Of a stretch of 21,238 bases of DNA, positions 14,364 through 21,238 are shown in pieces. The position numbers and the translations under genes are program-made. The stretch spans positions 1-21,238 of IMG/VR virus record IMGVR_UViG_3300017971_000841; one strand, written 5' to 3'. Origin of the DNA: a virus. Position 1 is the stretch's first letter. The number at the start of each line of letters is the position of its first letter. The notes beneath the pieces were generated by a model. The model saw only the letters and a list, made by a program, of their open reading frames with translations, was not told the origin of the DNA and ran no database searches.

Positions 14364-15346
14364 TGGGTTATAATAAAGATTCGTCTGGTAATCCTATCTA
14401 TGCTTCTCCGATTCGGGTGCCCGCTCGTGTTGCTTTCAAAAGAACCGATAATGGCAGTGAGTTGATGAATATTGATGGTGAAGCTGGAGGAACACCAACG
14501 ATAATTTGGGATGGAGAAGGTACTTATTGGACGCCAGGTGGGACTGGTTCAGCAACAACTGGATCTAAACATACTGGGACTTATGGTTGGGATACAGGTT
14601 CTACCATTAAAGATAATACTACTTATTGGGATTATGGCTCAGATCAAGATATCAGTGCTTATGCTACATTGACATTTTGGATGCAACCAAAAGCTTTTCC
14701 TACAGATAGCGAATTTCAGATCTTTTGGAAAACAAATGCTGGCGTTGTCCATGGGAGTACTCTTCAAGTTGAAGATTATGTTAGTAATATGGATTTAGAT
14801 GTTTGGCAACAGGTTACAATTCCAATTGAAGATTTTAATTTAGTTTCTAATGTTGCTGAACTATGGTTCAAATATACTAAAAAAGATGGTCAACAATTTT
14901 GGTTTGATGAATTAAGTCTTAATACATCTGGTGGTGGCGGTCCATTCACATTTCGTGTTGAGGCTCCAGAAGGTTATATTTATCATACATCTGTTATTGT
15001 CTTGTTGATTGCTGGCACGTCTTCAGGATGGGATCACGATGTCTTTGGCTCGCTCAGTAGTGCTTTAGCTAATGGATTACTCCTACGTCAACGTCGATTG
15101 TCGACATCAGAAACTTTGTGGTCTATTAATGCTAAAGATAATATTGAATTGTTTGGTTTATATCATCCACAAGATGATGTGACATTTGCTGATTCAATAT
15201 TGCTATTAGGATTTATGGTTAAGCCAAGTAAAGATTCTATTTTGATTACTGATGATGATGTATTGGAATATGTTGTGAGAGATGATTTGAGTAGCTTAAA
15301 TACAACACGAGCCTTCGTCCATGGTGGTAAGGAGGCTGTGTCATGA
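14363..15346 (+). CDS. Fibre protein with carbohydrate-binding-like domain
   Basis: The 327-residue protein has a short docking segment (NPIYASPIRVPARVAFKRTDNGSELMNIDG). Residues about 50-190 form a jelly-roll-like domain similar in pattern to carbohydrate-binding modules: TGTYGWDTG, the core ISAYATLTFWMQPKAFPTDSEFQIFWK, DLDVWQQVTIPIEDFNL and QQFWFDELSL. A Gly-rich hinge (SGGGGPF) follows. The C-terminal domain (residues about 197-325) parallels the C-terminus of the previous gene. The start overlaps the previous stop (TAATG) and the end overlaps the next start (ATGA). Binding of a cell-surface glycan is a reasonable inference. Confidence 0.72.
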   Translation: MGYNKDSSGNPIYASPIRVPARVAFKRTDNGSELMNIDGEAGGTPTIIWDGEGTYWTPGGTGSATTGSKHTGTYGWDTGSTIKDNTTYWDYGSDQDISAYATLTFWMQPKAFPTDSEFQIFWKTNAGVVHGSTLQVEDYVSNMDLDVWQQVTIPIEDFNLVSNVAELWFKYTKKDGQQFWFDELSLNTSGGGGPFTFRVEAPEGYIYHTSVIVLLIAGTSSGWDHDVFGSLSSALANGLLLRQRRLSTSETLWSINAKDNIELFGLYHPQDDVTFADSILLLGFMVKPSKDSILITDDDVLEYVVRDDLSSLNTTRAFVHGGKEAVS

Positions 15347-16215
15347 GTATTAATCTTAAATATTCTCCTGAATCTACTTATGGTCATCCTCTTGTTGAAA
15401 GATCGCCGTTAGCAGGTAGTAAGACTAATAAGATTTCTCCTAATTGGTGCAATAAAACTACTTGGTATTCTGATTCTACACGGAATACAGATATTACTAT
15501 GACAGATTCTGGTGACCATACAACTTATAATCTTCCTACACCTGGATATTGTGTTGATGTAAAAAATGGCGAATTGACACATGAGAATTCTCTTGTTTCT
15601 ACATATGGATATGTTTGTAAAGTTAATGATGTTGAAAAGACAGAAAATTCTCCTGGTACCACAGATGGAGATTATTCTGTTAACTATGCAACAGGGGCCG
15701 TTACTTTTAATGAAGCTCTTGTAGGAACTGAGACAGTTACATCTACACATAGCAAAGTTGGTAATAGTGAATGGAAAGTCGAACCTATGTCAGGAAAGGT
15801 TCTTAGAATTGCAGAAGTGGAAGTTCAATTGTCGGCTGATTTAGTGATGAGTGATTCTATTGAATTTATTGCTTATGCAGAAGTTGGTAAATTTCCTCCA
15901 TTCGAACCTTATCGTCAAGCTAATGGTGGTCCTTATCCAGATGGTACAAATCTTCCTATTAGAAGTCTTGAATATAAGACAATTAGAGACTTTATCAATG
16001 AAGCTAATGGAGCTTATCCAGCTATTATTGCATTTGGTGGAACTAATTGGCGCGCATTGGAAGAAGATATGTATATTTTTAGATGGGCCTATCAAGCTTC
16101 TGAAGATATTAGAAGTGATTGGGGAATGTATCTCACGATTGGTCTTAAAGACGATAATGAACAAACTGGTTCCTTTGCTTACACAACTCTTTATTGCTTG
16201 AGTGATGATTTGTAA
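15343..16215 (+). CDS. Virion beta protein of the fibre cluster
   Basis: The 290-residue protein starts INLKYSPESTYGHPLVERSPLAGSKTNKISPNWCNKTTWY, a segment I associate with phage structural proteins near fibres. A beta domain then carries an LTHENSLVSTYGYVCKVNDVEKTE...DYSVNYATGAVTFNEAL hairpin set (residues about 80-130), and a second beta domain follows (about 145-290). No membrane helix is present. Its ribosome site AAGGAGG (15329-15335) can be partly paired with CCTT at 15312-15315. It overlaps the fibre gene before it and the patatin gene after it, so it is part of the same translation unit. Confidence 0.65.
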   Translation: MSINLKYSPESTYGHPLVERSPLAGSKTNKISPNWCNKTTWYSDSTRNTDITMTDSGDHTTYNLPTPGYCVDVKNGELTHENSLVSTYGYVCKVNDVEKTENSPGTTDGDYSVNYATGAVTFNEALVGTETVTSTHSKVGNSEWKVEPMSGKVLRIAEVEVQLSADLVMSDSIEFIAYAEVGKFPPFEPYRQANGGPYPDGTNLPIRSLEYKTIRDFINEANGAYPAIIAFGGTNWRALEEDMYIFRWAYQASEDIRSDWGMYLTIGLKDDNEQTGSFAYTTLYCLSDDL

Positions 16216-17006
16216 TGGATGTTGTTGGCGCAGGTTGTGGAGCTAATTACGGTATTATTGCTGGTGCATTAGCTCGTTTGTTAGATGATGGTCTTGAACC
16301 TTCTTCATATATAGCTACATCTGGTTCTTCAATAGTTTTATCTTTTTTAGCTGATGGTAGGTTACCATCAGATTTTTTGAAAATTGCTCAAGATTATACT
16401 CCTATTAAACTTATGAAACCAAATAGAATGTGGCCTATTATTCCTGGCTTGGTTGTGATGAATGGAATTGCTGATGCAATGGATCCATATATTCCAAGAA
16501 CTTTTGCTAAATGTAAAGTACCTTTGACAATTGTTGTAACTGATTCTGATATGATGAAACCTTATTATTTTTCTTCAGCTATGACACCAAAAGTTAGCGT
16601 AGCACGTGCATTGCAAGCAGCAATTTCAGTACCTTGGCTTGCTCGTCATGTGGTAATAAATGGTATTCGTGCTACTGATGGTGGAACTACTCATCATTTT
16701 CCTATTGATTTACCTGAGAAACCTGCTCTTGGGATTCGTGTGCAAGGAGCAGATAGCGATCCTAAACCATGGAGATGGTGGGGTACTTATAGTTTAAATC
16801 ATTTTGGTGCTATGCTTAGAGCACATGAAAATGCTCATATAAAAAATGCTTTATGGAAGAAATCAAAAATTCTTACAATACCTTCAATAATTAATAGTTC
16901 AGATTATCGTCTTGTTGATGGTGCAATGTTAAAACAATTGTATTCAATTGGTTTTCAATATACAGATGAGAAACTCTCTTCAGGATGGACGTGGAGAACA
17001 TTATGA
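16215..17006 (+). CDS. Patatin-like phospholipase
   Basis: The 263-residue protein shows the patatin fold signatures. A Gly-rich oxyanion loop opens the chain (VVGAGCGANYGIIAGALARLLDDG, residues 3-26). The nucleophile elbow is IATSGSS with Ser36, departing from the usual G-x-S-x-G. SVARALQAAISVPWL (128-142) and the catalytic Asp155 in ATDGGTTHHFPID follow. Patatins hydrolyse acyl chains of phospholipids. There is no signal peptide, so it would act from the cytoplasm, from the virion, or after holin action. The gene is joined by TAATG to a fibre-cluster gene and by ATGA to the receiver gene. A phospholipase among structural genes may help membrane damage at entry or lysis; that role is inferred. 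Confidence 0.82.
   Translation: MDVVGAGCGANYGIIAGALARLLDDGLEPSSYIATSGSSIVLSFLADGRLPSDFLKIAQDYTPIKLMKPNRMWPIIPGLVVMNGIADAMDPYIPRTFAKCKVPLTIVVTDSDMMKPYYFSSAMTPKVSVARALQAAISVPWLARHVVINGIRATDGGTTHHFPIDLPEKPALGIRVQGADSDPKPWRWWGTYSLNHFGAMLRAHENAHIKNALWKKSKILTIPSIINSSDYRLVDGAMLKQLYSIGFQYTDEKLSSGWTWRTL
16240..16275 (+). repeat. 8-bp inverted repeat with 20-nt loop in the patatin gene
   Basis: GAGCTAAT (16240-16247) is reverse-complementary to ATTAGCTC (16268-16275), 20 bases apart, near the start of the gene. It may be a short member of the long-loop family seen at 7914, 11932 and 13777, or a coincidence. Confidence 0.35.
16351..16377 (+). terminator. Terminator-like hairpin inside the patatin gene
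   Basis: CTGATGGTA (16351-16359) pairs perfectly with TACCATCAG (16363-16371) around a GGT loop. It is followed by ATTTTTTG, giving six T residues. The form matches an intrinsic terminator but lies in coding sequence, so active translation would normally suppress it. It could make expression of the downstream receiver gene depend on translation of the patatin. Confidence 0.45.
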
Positions 17007-17506
17007 AGGTTTTGGTTATTGAAGATGATAACACTATTGCTCGTGCGATTACAATTACATTATCAAAATATGGTCATGAATATTTACATGTACGTACTTT
17101 AAAAGAATTTAAAGAAGAATTTGATGAATATTTTCCTGATGCAATTATTTTAGATCTTGGATTACCAGATTCGTTTGGTGTTGAAACTGTAATAAACGTT
17201 AAAAATGTGATTTATCCAGAAACTTTGGTTATAATATATACAGCTAATGATTATGTGTTCAATGAAGTTATGGATATTGGTGTTGATAATTTTTTAGTAA
17301 AAGGTCATTTTAAACCTAGTGATTTACCTAATATTCTTAATATGGCAAAAATTAATCATAAATTTCATAATGTACTTAATAAACATAAAAAAATGATGGA
17401 TGGAGAAGAAACTACTTGGCCTGGTAAATCAATAGATACAGACAAGATTGGTGATGGTTTAATATTGTTAGCTCAGGAGTTAAAAACTGTGGTGGAAAGT
17501 GGGTAG
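17003..17506 (+). CDS. Stand-alone response-regulator receiver domain
   Basis: The 167-residue protein has a complete CheY-like receiver domain. The acidic pocket is Glu7-Asp8-Asp9 (MKVLVIEDDN), the phospho-acceptor is Asp51 in AIILDLGLPDSFGVE, and the switch residue is Thr80 in VIIYTAND. Lys100 lies in DNFLVKGHF, and the fold spans residues 1-118. The C-terminal 50 residues are charged and probably helical, with no DNA-binding or enzyme domain. I chose ATG 17003, overlapping the patatin TGA, with GTGGAG before it, over ATG 16985 within the patatin gene. All key residues are intact, so it can probably accept phosphate from a host kinase. Its target may be the neighbouring patatin or the membrane protein, by inference. 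Confidence 0.85.
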   Translation: MKVLVIEDDNTIARAITITLSKYGHEYLHVRTLKEFKEEFDEYFPDAIILDLGLPDSFGVETVINVKNVIYPETLVIIYTANDYVFNEVMDIGVDNFLVKGHFKPSDLPNILNMAKINHKFHNVLNKHKKMMDGEETTWPGKSIDTDKIGDGLILLAQELKTVVESG

Positions 17507-17509
17507 AAA

Positions 17510-17980
17510 ATGCCTCCAAGTATCAATCAAGAATTATTAGGGAGGCTTGCTCAAGGTCTCGAAGAAAGTGGTCATGCGCTGAAGGCTCAAAGTGCTAAGC
17601 TTACACAGATTTGTGTTCAAGTTGGTAGTATTGAAACTCAATTAGTAAGTGCTCATGCTCGTTTGAAAAAGCTTGAAGAAAAGATTGATGGAAATGGAAA
17701 TCAAGGATTACGTACAGATATTGCACTTGCTCGTAAAGAGATTAGTGGTATATCAGAAACATTAAAAGGTCTTCAAATTTGGCGTAGAGAACTTGGTGAT
17801 AAAAAGTTTAATGAATTGAAAACTGAAGCTCGTCAAGATAAGAATTTAAGATGGATGGTTGTTCTTGCATTAGCATCTATGTTAATCGCATTAGGATCTC
17901 TTGTTGGAACATGTGGTCCAAAATTACTTAAAGCTATTGGAGATGAACCGCCAGTTATTACTCAACCAATCAAACCTTAA
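17510..17980 (+). CDS. Coiled-coil protein with C-terminal membrane helix (XhlA-like layout)
   Basis: The 156-residue protein has an N-terminal helical region and coiled coil (residues about 5-60, SAKLTQICVQVGSIETQLVSAHARLKKLEEKIDGNGN). A second helix spans about 68-112, a membrane helix 114-134 (RWMVVLALASMLIALGSLVGT), and a short Pro-rich tail follows. This order (coiled coil, then terminal membrane helix) resembles XhlA-type phage membrane proteins and other small virion or lysis proteins. It starts 3 bases after the receiver stop. It could tether the receiver or patatin to the membrane, but that is speculation. A candidate promoter follows the gene. Confidence 0.7.
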   Translation: MPPSINQELLGRLAQGLEESGHALKAQSAKLTQICVQVGSIETQLVSAHARLKKLEEKIDGNGNQGLRTDIALARKEISGISETLKGLQIWRRELGDKKFNELKTEARQDKNLRWMVVLALASMLIALGSLVGTCGPKLLKAIGDEPPVITQPIKP

Positions 17981-17987
17981 TAAGGGA

Positions 17988-18016
17988 TTGAAGAGATATA
18001 TAATATAAGTTATGAT
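17988..18016 (+). promoter_or_regulatory. Candidate sigma70-type promoter
   Basis: TTGAAG (17988-17993) and TATGAT (18011-18016) are separated by 17 bases. They match four of six and five of six consensus bases. The 64-base gap is one of the longer ones in the accessory half and stands before the connector gene. In such AT-rich DNA chance matches are common, so support is moderate. Confidence 0.42.
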
Positions 18017-18044
18017 GTTCACTCAGCAAAGTTAGGAGAAAACA

Positions 18045-19241
18045 ATGGCATGGGTTAGATTAACAATCTACATTGAAGATATTGATGATGTCTGTGAAGA
18101 TTATGATTTTATCGATATTTGGCGTGCTGAAACACGTTATGGAACTTATACACAATTAACAAACAGAAATACTCGTCTTAGAATTTGTGCTGATACTCAT
18201 TATTATGATTATGATGACGAGAATGGATCTGAATTCTATTGGTACAAGTGGAGATATACAACTAGTAATGGTCCTATCAGTGAGTTCTTTGAGCCTGTTC
18301 AAGCTTATACTCCATACATTATTTATTGTGGATTCGAAGATGTGAGAAGAATTCTTCGTGCAAAAAAGTATGAAGGTCGTATTCGTTTTTCTGATAGCTA
18401 TCGTAACTTAAGAAAAGGTGATGATACTCAAGATATTTCTTTAGTTGCTCTTTCGATTAGTCCGAAGTATTCTGGAACCGAAGAATATACAATTACATTT
18501 ACAAGTGCTACTGATTTCAAAGTAGAAGTTGGTGAAGAAGCTGCAATTGCAAAGAGACAAATTGGAACAGGTAATATTAGTTCTGATTTTACTTCAGATG
18601 ATAATGTTATTAGAATCAATAGTGATGATTGGTCTGGTACTCCAGTTGCTGATGATACTATTATATTTGAAACAGATAGTCATATGTCGATTCAAGATGC
18701 TCTTTTTTTCATTAGAGATGCAGAAACTCTTGTTGATGTTATTCTTGAAGAAAATCTTGGGTATACGACAGCAAAAGATGATGAGCGTCGATTTGATCGA
18801 GACAGTGTTCCAAAAGCAGTGAGAGCATCTACAGCTCGTTTTGGTGCATTCCTTATTTATACTACAATTTATCAAGAACAAACTATTGCTGGTTTGCCTG
18901 GGAATTTGAATGACATTACAAATGTTACAAATATGAGAGGTGATGATATTTCTACAGTTTCAAAACAAGCAATGCGATACCTACAAGGTTATATAAATAA
19001 ATATAAAGAATTCTTTGATCCAGAAAGCGGTGATGCACTTACAACTGCACCCAAGTGGCTTAAGATTGAGCCAATGTTTGATGCAATGGGTGTTGCGGGT
19101 GTTGGTGAAGGTGTCAAACTTCCATCTATGGATACTTTTTTTGATAGAGCAAATATGTCTTATGCTGGGTTATTAGATTGGGATTTGCTTGGTCTTTCGA
19201 AACTTGAAGTAGAGATGTCGGATAATTATAGCAATGATTAA
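18045..19241 (+). CDS. Head-tail connector-like protein with N-terminal Ig/FN3-like domain
   Basis: The 398-residue protein begins with a beta-sandwich resembling fibronectin type III (residues 1-88, RLTIYIEDIDDVCEDYDFIDIWRAETRYGTYTQLT...FYWYKWRYTTSNGPISEF). Then IIYCGFEDVRRILRAKK resembles the 'Y.t.eDvr..L' start of connector/adaptor proteins of the gp6/gp36 type. A beta insertion (about 130-215, EYTITFTSATDFKVEVG...DDWSGTPVADDTIIFETD) interrupts the helical part. Helices then resume (MSIQDALFFIRDAETLVDVILEE...YLQGYINKYKEF). The position, first in a row leading to the tail tube, supports a neck role. The call is inferred from order and a short motif. Confidence 0.6.
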   Translation: MAWVRLTIYIEDIDDVCEDYDFIDIWRAETRYGTYTQLTNRNTRLRICADTHYYDYDDENGSEFYWYKWRYTTSNGPISEFFEPVQAYTPYIIYCGFEDVRRILRAKKYEGRIRFSDSYRNLRKGDDTQDISLVALSISPKYSGTEEYTITFTSATDFKVEVGEEAAIAKRQIGTGNISSDFTSDDNVIRINSDDWSGTPVADDTIIFETDSHMSIQDALFFIRDAETLVDVILEENLGYTTAKDDERRFDRDSVPKAVRASTARFGAFLIYTTIYQEQTIAGLPGNLNDITNVTNMRGDDISTVSKQAMRYLQGYINKYKEFFDPESGDALTTAPKWLKIEPMFDAMGVAGVGEGVKLPSMDTFFDRANMSYAGLLDWDLLGLSKLEVEMSDNYSND

Positions 19242-19848
19242 AATTGATATAGATACTGACAAAATAAATAAAGGAATTAAGGCTGCAGAACTTGCGTTTA
19301 ATGCTATAGAAAATGTCTTAGGAAAGGAAGGATTTGAAAAGTTTTATTGGCCAAAGTTGAGAGAAAGAATTAAAGAATACTTAATTAGAAACTTAGGTGA
19401 TTTAGGTGATGTTCCAACAAGCAGAAGATGGAGGGGAATCAAAAGAGAATTGATGGGGCGTCCAGCTTCTGAATATCGCAAATTATTTGCTAGGTTAGGA
19501 TATGAAGGTTATACAACTCAAAGATATATTGGTGGAGAAGATCTACAAATCATTACAGATGAAAGTTGGCATGCAACAGGAACAATGGAAGATGTTATTA
19601 AAGAAAGACTTGGAGCTGATCAAGGAACAATAAGAGGAACTGCAGATGTTTTTTCTGCTGAATTAAATGTTTCTGTTTCTGATTTAGTAGATCAATATCC
19701 ACTTATTGTTGATGAACAGATAATGGAAAGATCGGGCGGAGAAAAAGGAATTATGAGATTGTTCGCTAAGCAACAAGATGAAATTGTCGAAATGTTGATT
19801 CATGAGGGTGGAAATCTCTCAGAAGAACTATTTCGTGGGAACAAATAA
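19234..19848 (+). CDS. Tail-completion/neck protein (HK97 gp10 or Mu gpG-like position)
   Basis: The 204-residue, mainly helical protein sits between the connector and the terminator-like gene. That is the usual place of gp10/gpG-type proteins, which cap and join head and tail. Features are an N-terminal IDTDKINKGIKAAELAFNAIENVL helix and EGFEKFYWPKLRERIKEYLIRNLGD, followed by a basic stretch RRWRGIKRELMGRPASEYRKL. No membrane or signal segment is present. The start ATG 19234 overlaps the previous stop by 8 bases and the end overlaps the next start (TAATG). I see no diagnostic motif; the call is positional. Confidence 0.55.
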   Translation: MIKIDIDTDKINKGIKAAELAFNAIENVLGKEGFEKFYWPKLRERIKEYLIRNLGDLGDVPTSRRWRGIKRELMGRPASEYRKLFARLGYEGYTTQRYIGGEDLQIITDESWHATGTMEDVIKERLGADQGTIRGTADVFSAELNVSVSDLVDQYPLIVDEQIMERSGGEKGIMRLFAKQQDEIVEMLIHEGGNLSEELFRGNK

Positions 19849-20366
19849 TGCATTCTCAAGATCGCCCAAATGAGCACATAATTCAAACAGATAACTATTT
19901 TCACGATTCAGTGGAAAATGTTTGTGAGTTGTTGAGAAGAGAACAAAGAGAAGATACGGATCAGAAGTTAAAGTATATCAGAAGATTGACTAGAGTTGAG
20001 AACGATGATTTAATTATCATTCCAAAACCACCATGCATATGTGTAGCATTTTCAGACTGGACAGAAGAAGTACACACTATTGGGCAGCGACATCCAGTAA
20101 CTGTAGAACTTGCGATAGAACTAAATGTATTTTATTATCATGCTGAAGTTAAAGATAAGATAAGAAAACACGAAATAAGAGACGCCTTGTGGGAGATTGC
20201 TAGGATTCTGAGACGCAATTCGGACTTAAACGGGCTCAGTTCGAAAGGCGCTATTATCAGATCTGGTGAACTCATCTATAGGGCGAGGAACGAGAAGCTG
20301 TATGAGGGTGGGCTCATCAGATTAACTGTGCCTATTCTCATAAAGACCCGAAGGGGTGTAACCTAA
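19848..20366 (+). CDS. Tail terminator-like protein
   Basis: The 172-residue protein has the layout of tail terminators, which form a ring that stops tube growth. It has an N-terminal helix (DSVENVCELLRREQ), strands NDDLIIIPKPPCICVAFSDWTEEVHTIG and HPVTVELAIELNVFYYHAEVK, and a helix IRKHEIRDALWEIARILRRNSDLNGL. A closing strand pair RNEKLYEGGLIRLTVPILIKTRRGV follows. The tail-tube gene comes 15 bases later, as expected for a siphovirus. From about 20180 onward the gene becomes GC-richer, like the tube gene that follows. Confidence 0.65.
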   Translation: MHSQDRPNEHIIQTDNYFHDSVENVCELLRREQREDTDQKLKYIRRLTRVENDDLIIIPKPPCICVAFSDWTEEVHTIGQRHPVTVELAIELNVFYYHAEVKDKIRKHEIRDALWEIARILRRNSDLNGLSSKGAIIRSGELIYRARNEKLYEGGLIRLTVPILIKTRRGVT

Positions 20367-20381
20367 AAAAAGGAGTAATCC

Positions 20382-21238
20382 ATGGGCACATTCGGACGTA
20401 TTGCCATCGGTGCCCGTGGTCAACTTTCCTATGGGGAAGAGACCACGTGGGGCGAGGCAGTCCCGCCTACCCAGCGGATCGAGTTCAATACAGAATCTTT
20501 CAACAACGAGATTGGTGCGCTCATTTCGGAAGCGCTTGATCCGTCTCGTGGCAGATCGAAGCAGGTCCAAGGTGTTTCCAACATCTCGGGTGATGTCGCT
20601 TTCGAGCAGAATACTGAAGGGTATGAAACTCTTTATAAACATGCTCTTGGCGATTCCGTAACCATCAACAAGTGCGACGGTGGTATCCGTGCGCAAGTCA
20701 CAAGTGCTTATACAGCAAGTGGCACTAGTTTAACGACTAATGCTACTGATGCTGATTGGTTTGGTATTACTGGTGGTCCTGGTGATGCTGAGGTCGTGGC
20801 TGTCTACAAAGATTCCACAACAGGTCTTTTGACAGTTGCTTCTGGTGAAGCCTACGATGGGCTTTCCAGTGGTGTTTTCGATCTCACAACCAATCAGTTC
20901 AGTGTTGATCTTCCTGTGGGAGCTTGGGTCTTCCAGGGCAATGGACACGCAACTGAGTGGCAGAATGTCTATACCCACTATATCGAGGCTGCAAGAGATC
21001 TTCCTGTTGGCCTCAGCTGGGAAGTGGGTCGGGACATTGCTTTCTTCGTGTACAGTGGTTGCAAGGTCAACACTGTTGAAAATACCTTCACAGCTCAAGA
21101 GATCCTCCAGGGTACTTTCTCTTTCCTCGGGAAGACAGAGTATGCCGGTGCTGATCTTCTGAATGCTGAGGCGATTGGTTCGACAACGCTGGAGCTGACG
21201 AATTACACCGCTCAGTACAGCGACATCGACTATGCCTA
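20382..21238 (+). CDS. Major tail tube protein (3' partial)
   Basis: The frame is open from ATG 20382 to the window end (285 codons) and continues beyond. The start follows AAAAAAAGGAG. The N-terminus (MGTFGRIAIGARGQLSYGEETTWGEAVPPTQRIEF) and the core strands fit the tail-tube family (Phage_tube_2-like): ESFNNEIGALISEALDPSRGRSKQVQGVSNISGDVAFEQ, then LPVGLSWEVGRDIAFFVYSGCKVNTVENTFTAQEILQGTFSFLGKTEYA. A loop at residues about 108-165 is enlarged by a Gly/Ser/Thr/Asp beta insertion (TASGTSLTTNATDADWFGITGG...). Codons are C/G-ending as in the capsid gene. No sheath gene precedes it, which argues for a non-contractile tail. Confidence 0.83.
   Translation, partial: MGTFGRIAIGARGQLSYGEETTWGEAVPPTQRIEFNTESFNNEIGALISEALDPSRGRSKQVQGVSNISGDVAFEQNTEGYETLYKHALGDSVTINKCDGGIRAQVTSAYTASGTSLTTNATDADWFGITGGPGDAEVVAVYKDSTTGLLTVASGEAYDGLSSGVFDLTTNQFSVDLPVGAWVFQGNGHATEWQNVYTHYIEAARDLPVGLSWEVGRDIAFFVYSGCKVNTVENTFTAQEILQGTFSFLGKTEYAGADLLNAEAIGSTTLELTNYTAQYSDIDYA

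Noticed and set aside
12903-16215. Diversity-generating retroelement acting on fibre genes
   Set aside because: No reverse transcriptase gene and no pair of template and variable repeats was found in the window.
16985-17002. ATG 16985 as start of the receiver gene
   Set aside because: The receiver fold begins right at ATG 17003 (MKVLVIEDD), which is coupled to the patatin stop and has GTGGAG upstream.

Overview
The window is the late structural region of a tailed double-stranded DNA phage (Caudoviricetes). Every gene I can support lies on the + strand. Genes are closely packed; the longest gap is the 107 bases after the major capsid gene, so there is no gene-free stretch over 300 bases. TAA, TAG and TGA all act as stops, so the standard code applies. 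The base composition is AT-rich with GC-richer islands. A tail-tube gene directly follows a tail-terminator-like gene, with no sheath gene between, which fits a siphovirus-like tail. A spanin-like overlapping gene pair hints at a Gram-negative host, but this is inference. The host cannot be named, and no tRNA, integrase or CRISPR array was seen.

Layout: (1) 1-6579, the head module: TerL C-terminus, portal, a fused maturation protease and scaffold with an internal scaffold start, a decoration-like protein and the lambda-E-like major capsid protein, closed by a strong hairpin at 6614-6635. (2) 6687-8535, small proteins: two unknowns, a holin-like membrane protein, and two overlapping membrane/coiled-coil genes that look like spanins. 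(3) 8537-16215, a run of fibre, receptor-binding or baseplate-like beta-rich genes, many joined by ATGA or TAATG overlaps. (4) 16215-17980, a patatin-like phospholipase, a stand-alone response-regulator receiver domain, and a coiled-coil protein with a C-terminal membrane helix. (5) 18045-21238, neck and tail genes: a connector-like protein with an FN3/Ig-like front, a tail-completion-like protein, a tail-terminator-like protein, and a tail-tube protein running off the window.

How they work together: modules 1 and 5 are the usual head-to-tail assembly line. Modules 2-4 form an accessory block of about 11 kb placed between the capsid gene and the connector, carrying probable lysis, host-recognition and membrane-active genes.

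The two most unusual signals are these. First, three long inverted repeats sit inside genes at 7914-7973, 11932-11995 and 13777-13827. Their arms are 13-18 bp, perfect or nearly so, and their loops are 24-25 nt; such lengths are not expected by chance. Second, a patatin, an orphan receiver and a membrane coiled-coil gene are co-transcribed within a phage structural operon. A GC and codon-use shift around the scaffold/capsid genes and the tube gene, and a nested scaffold start, are also notable.
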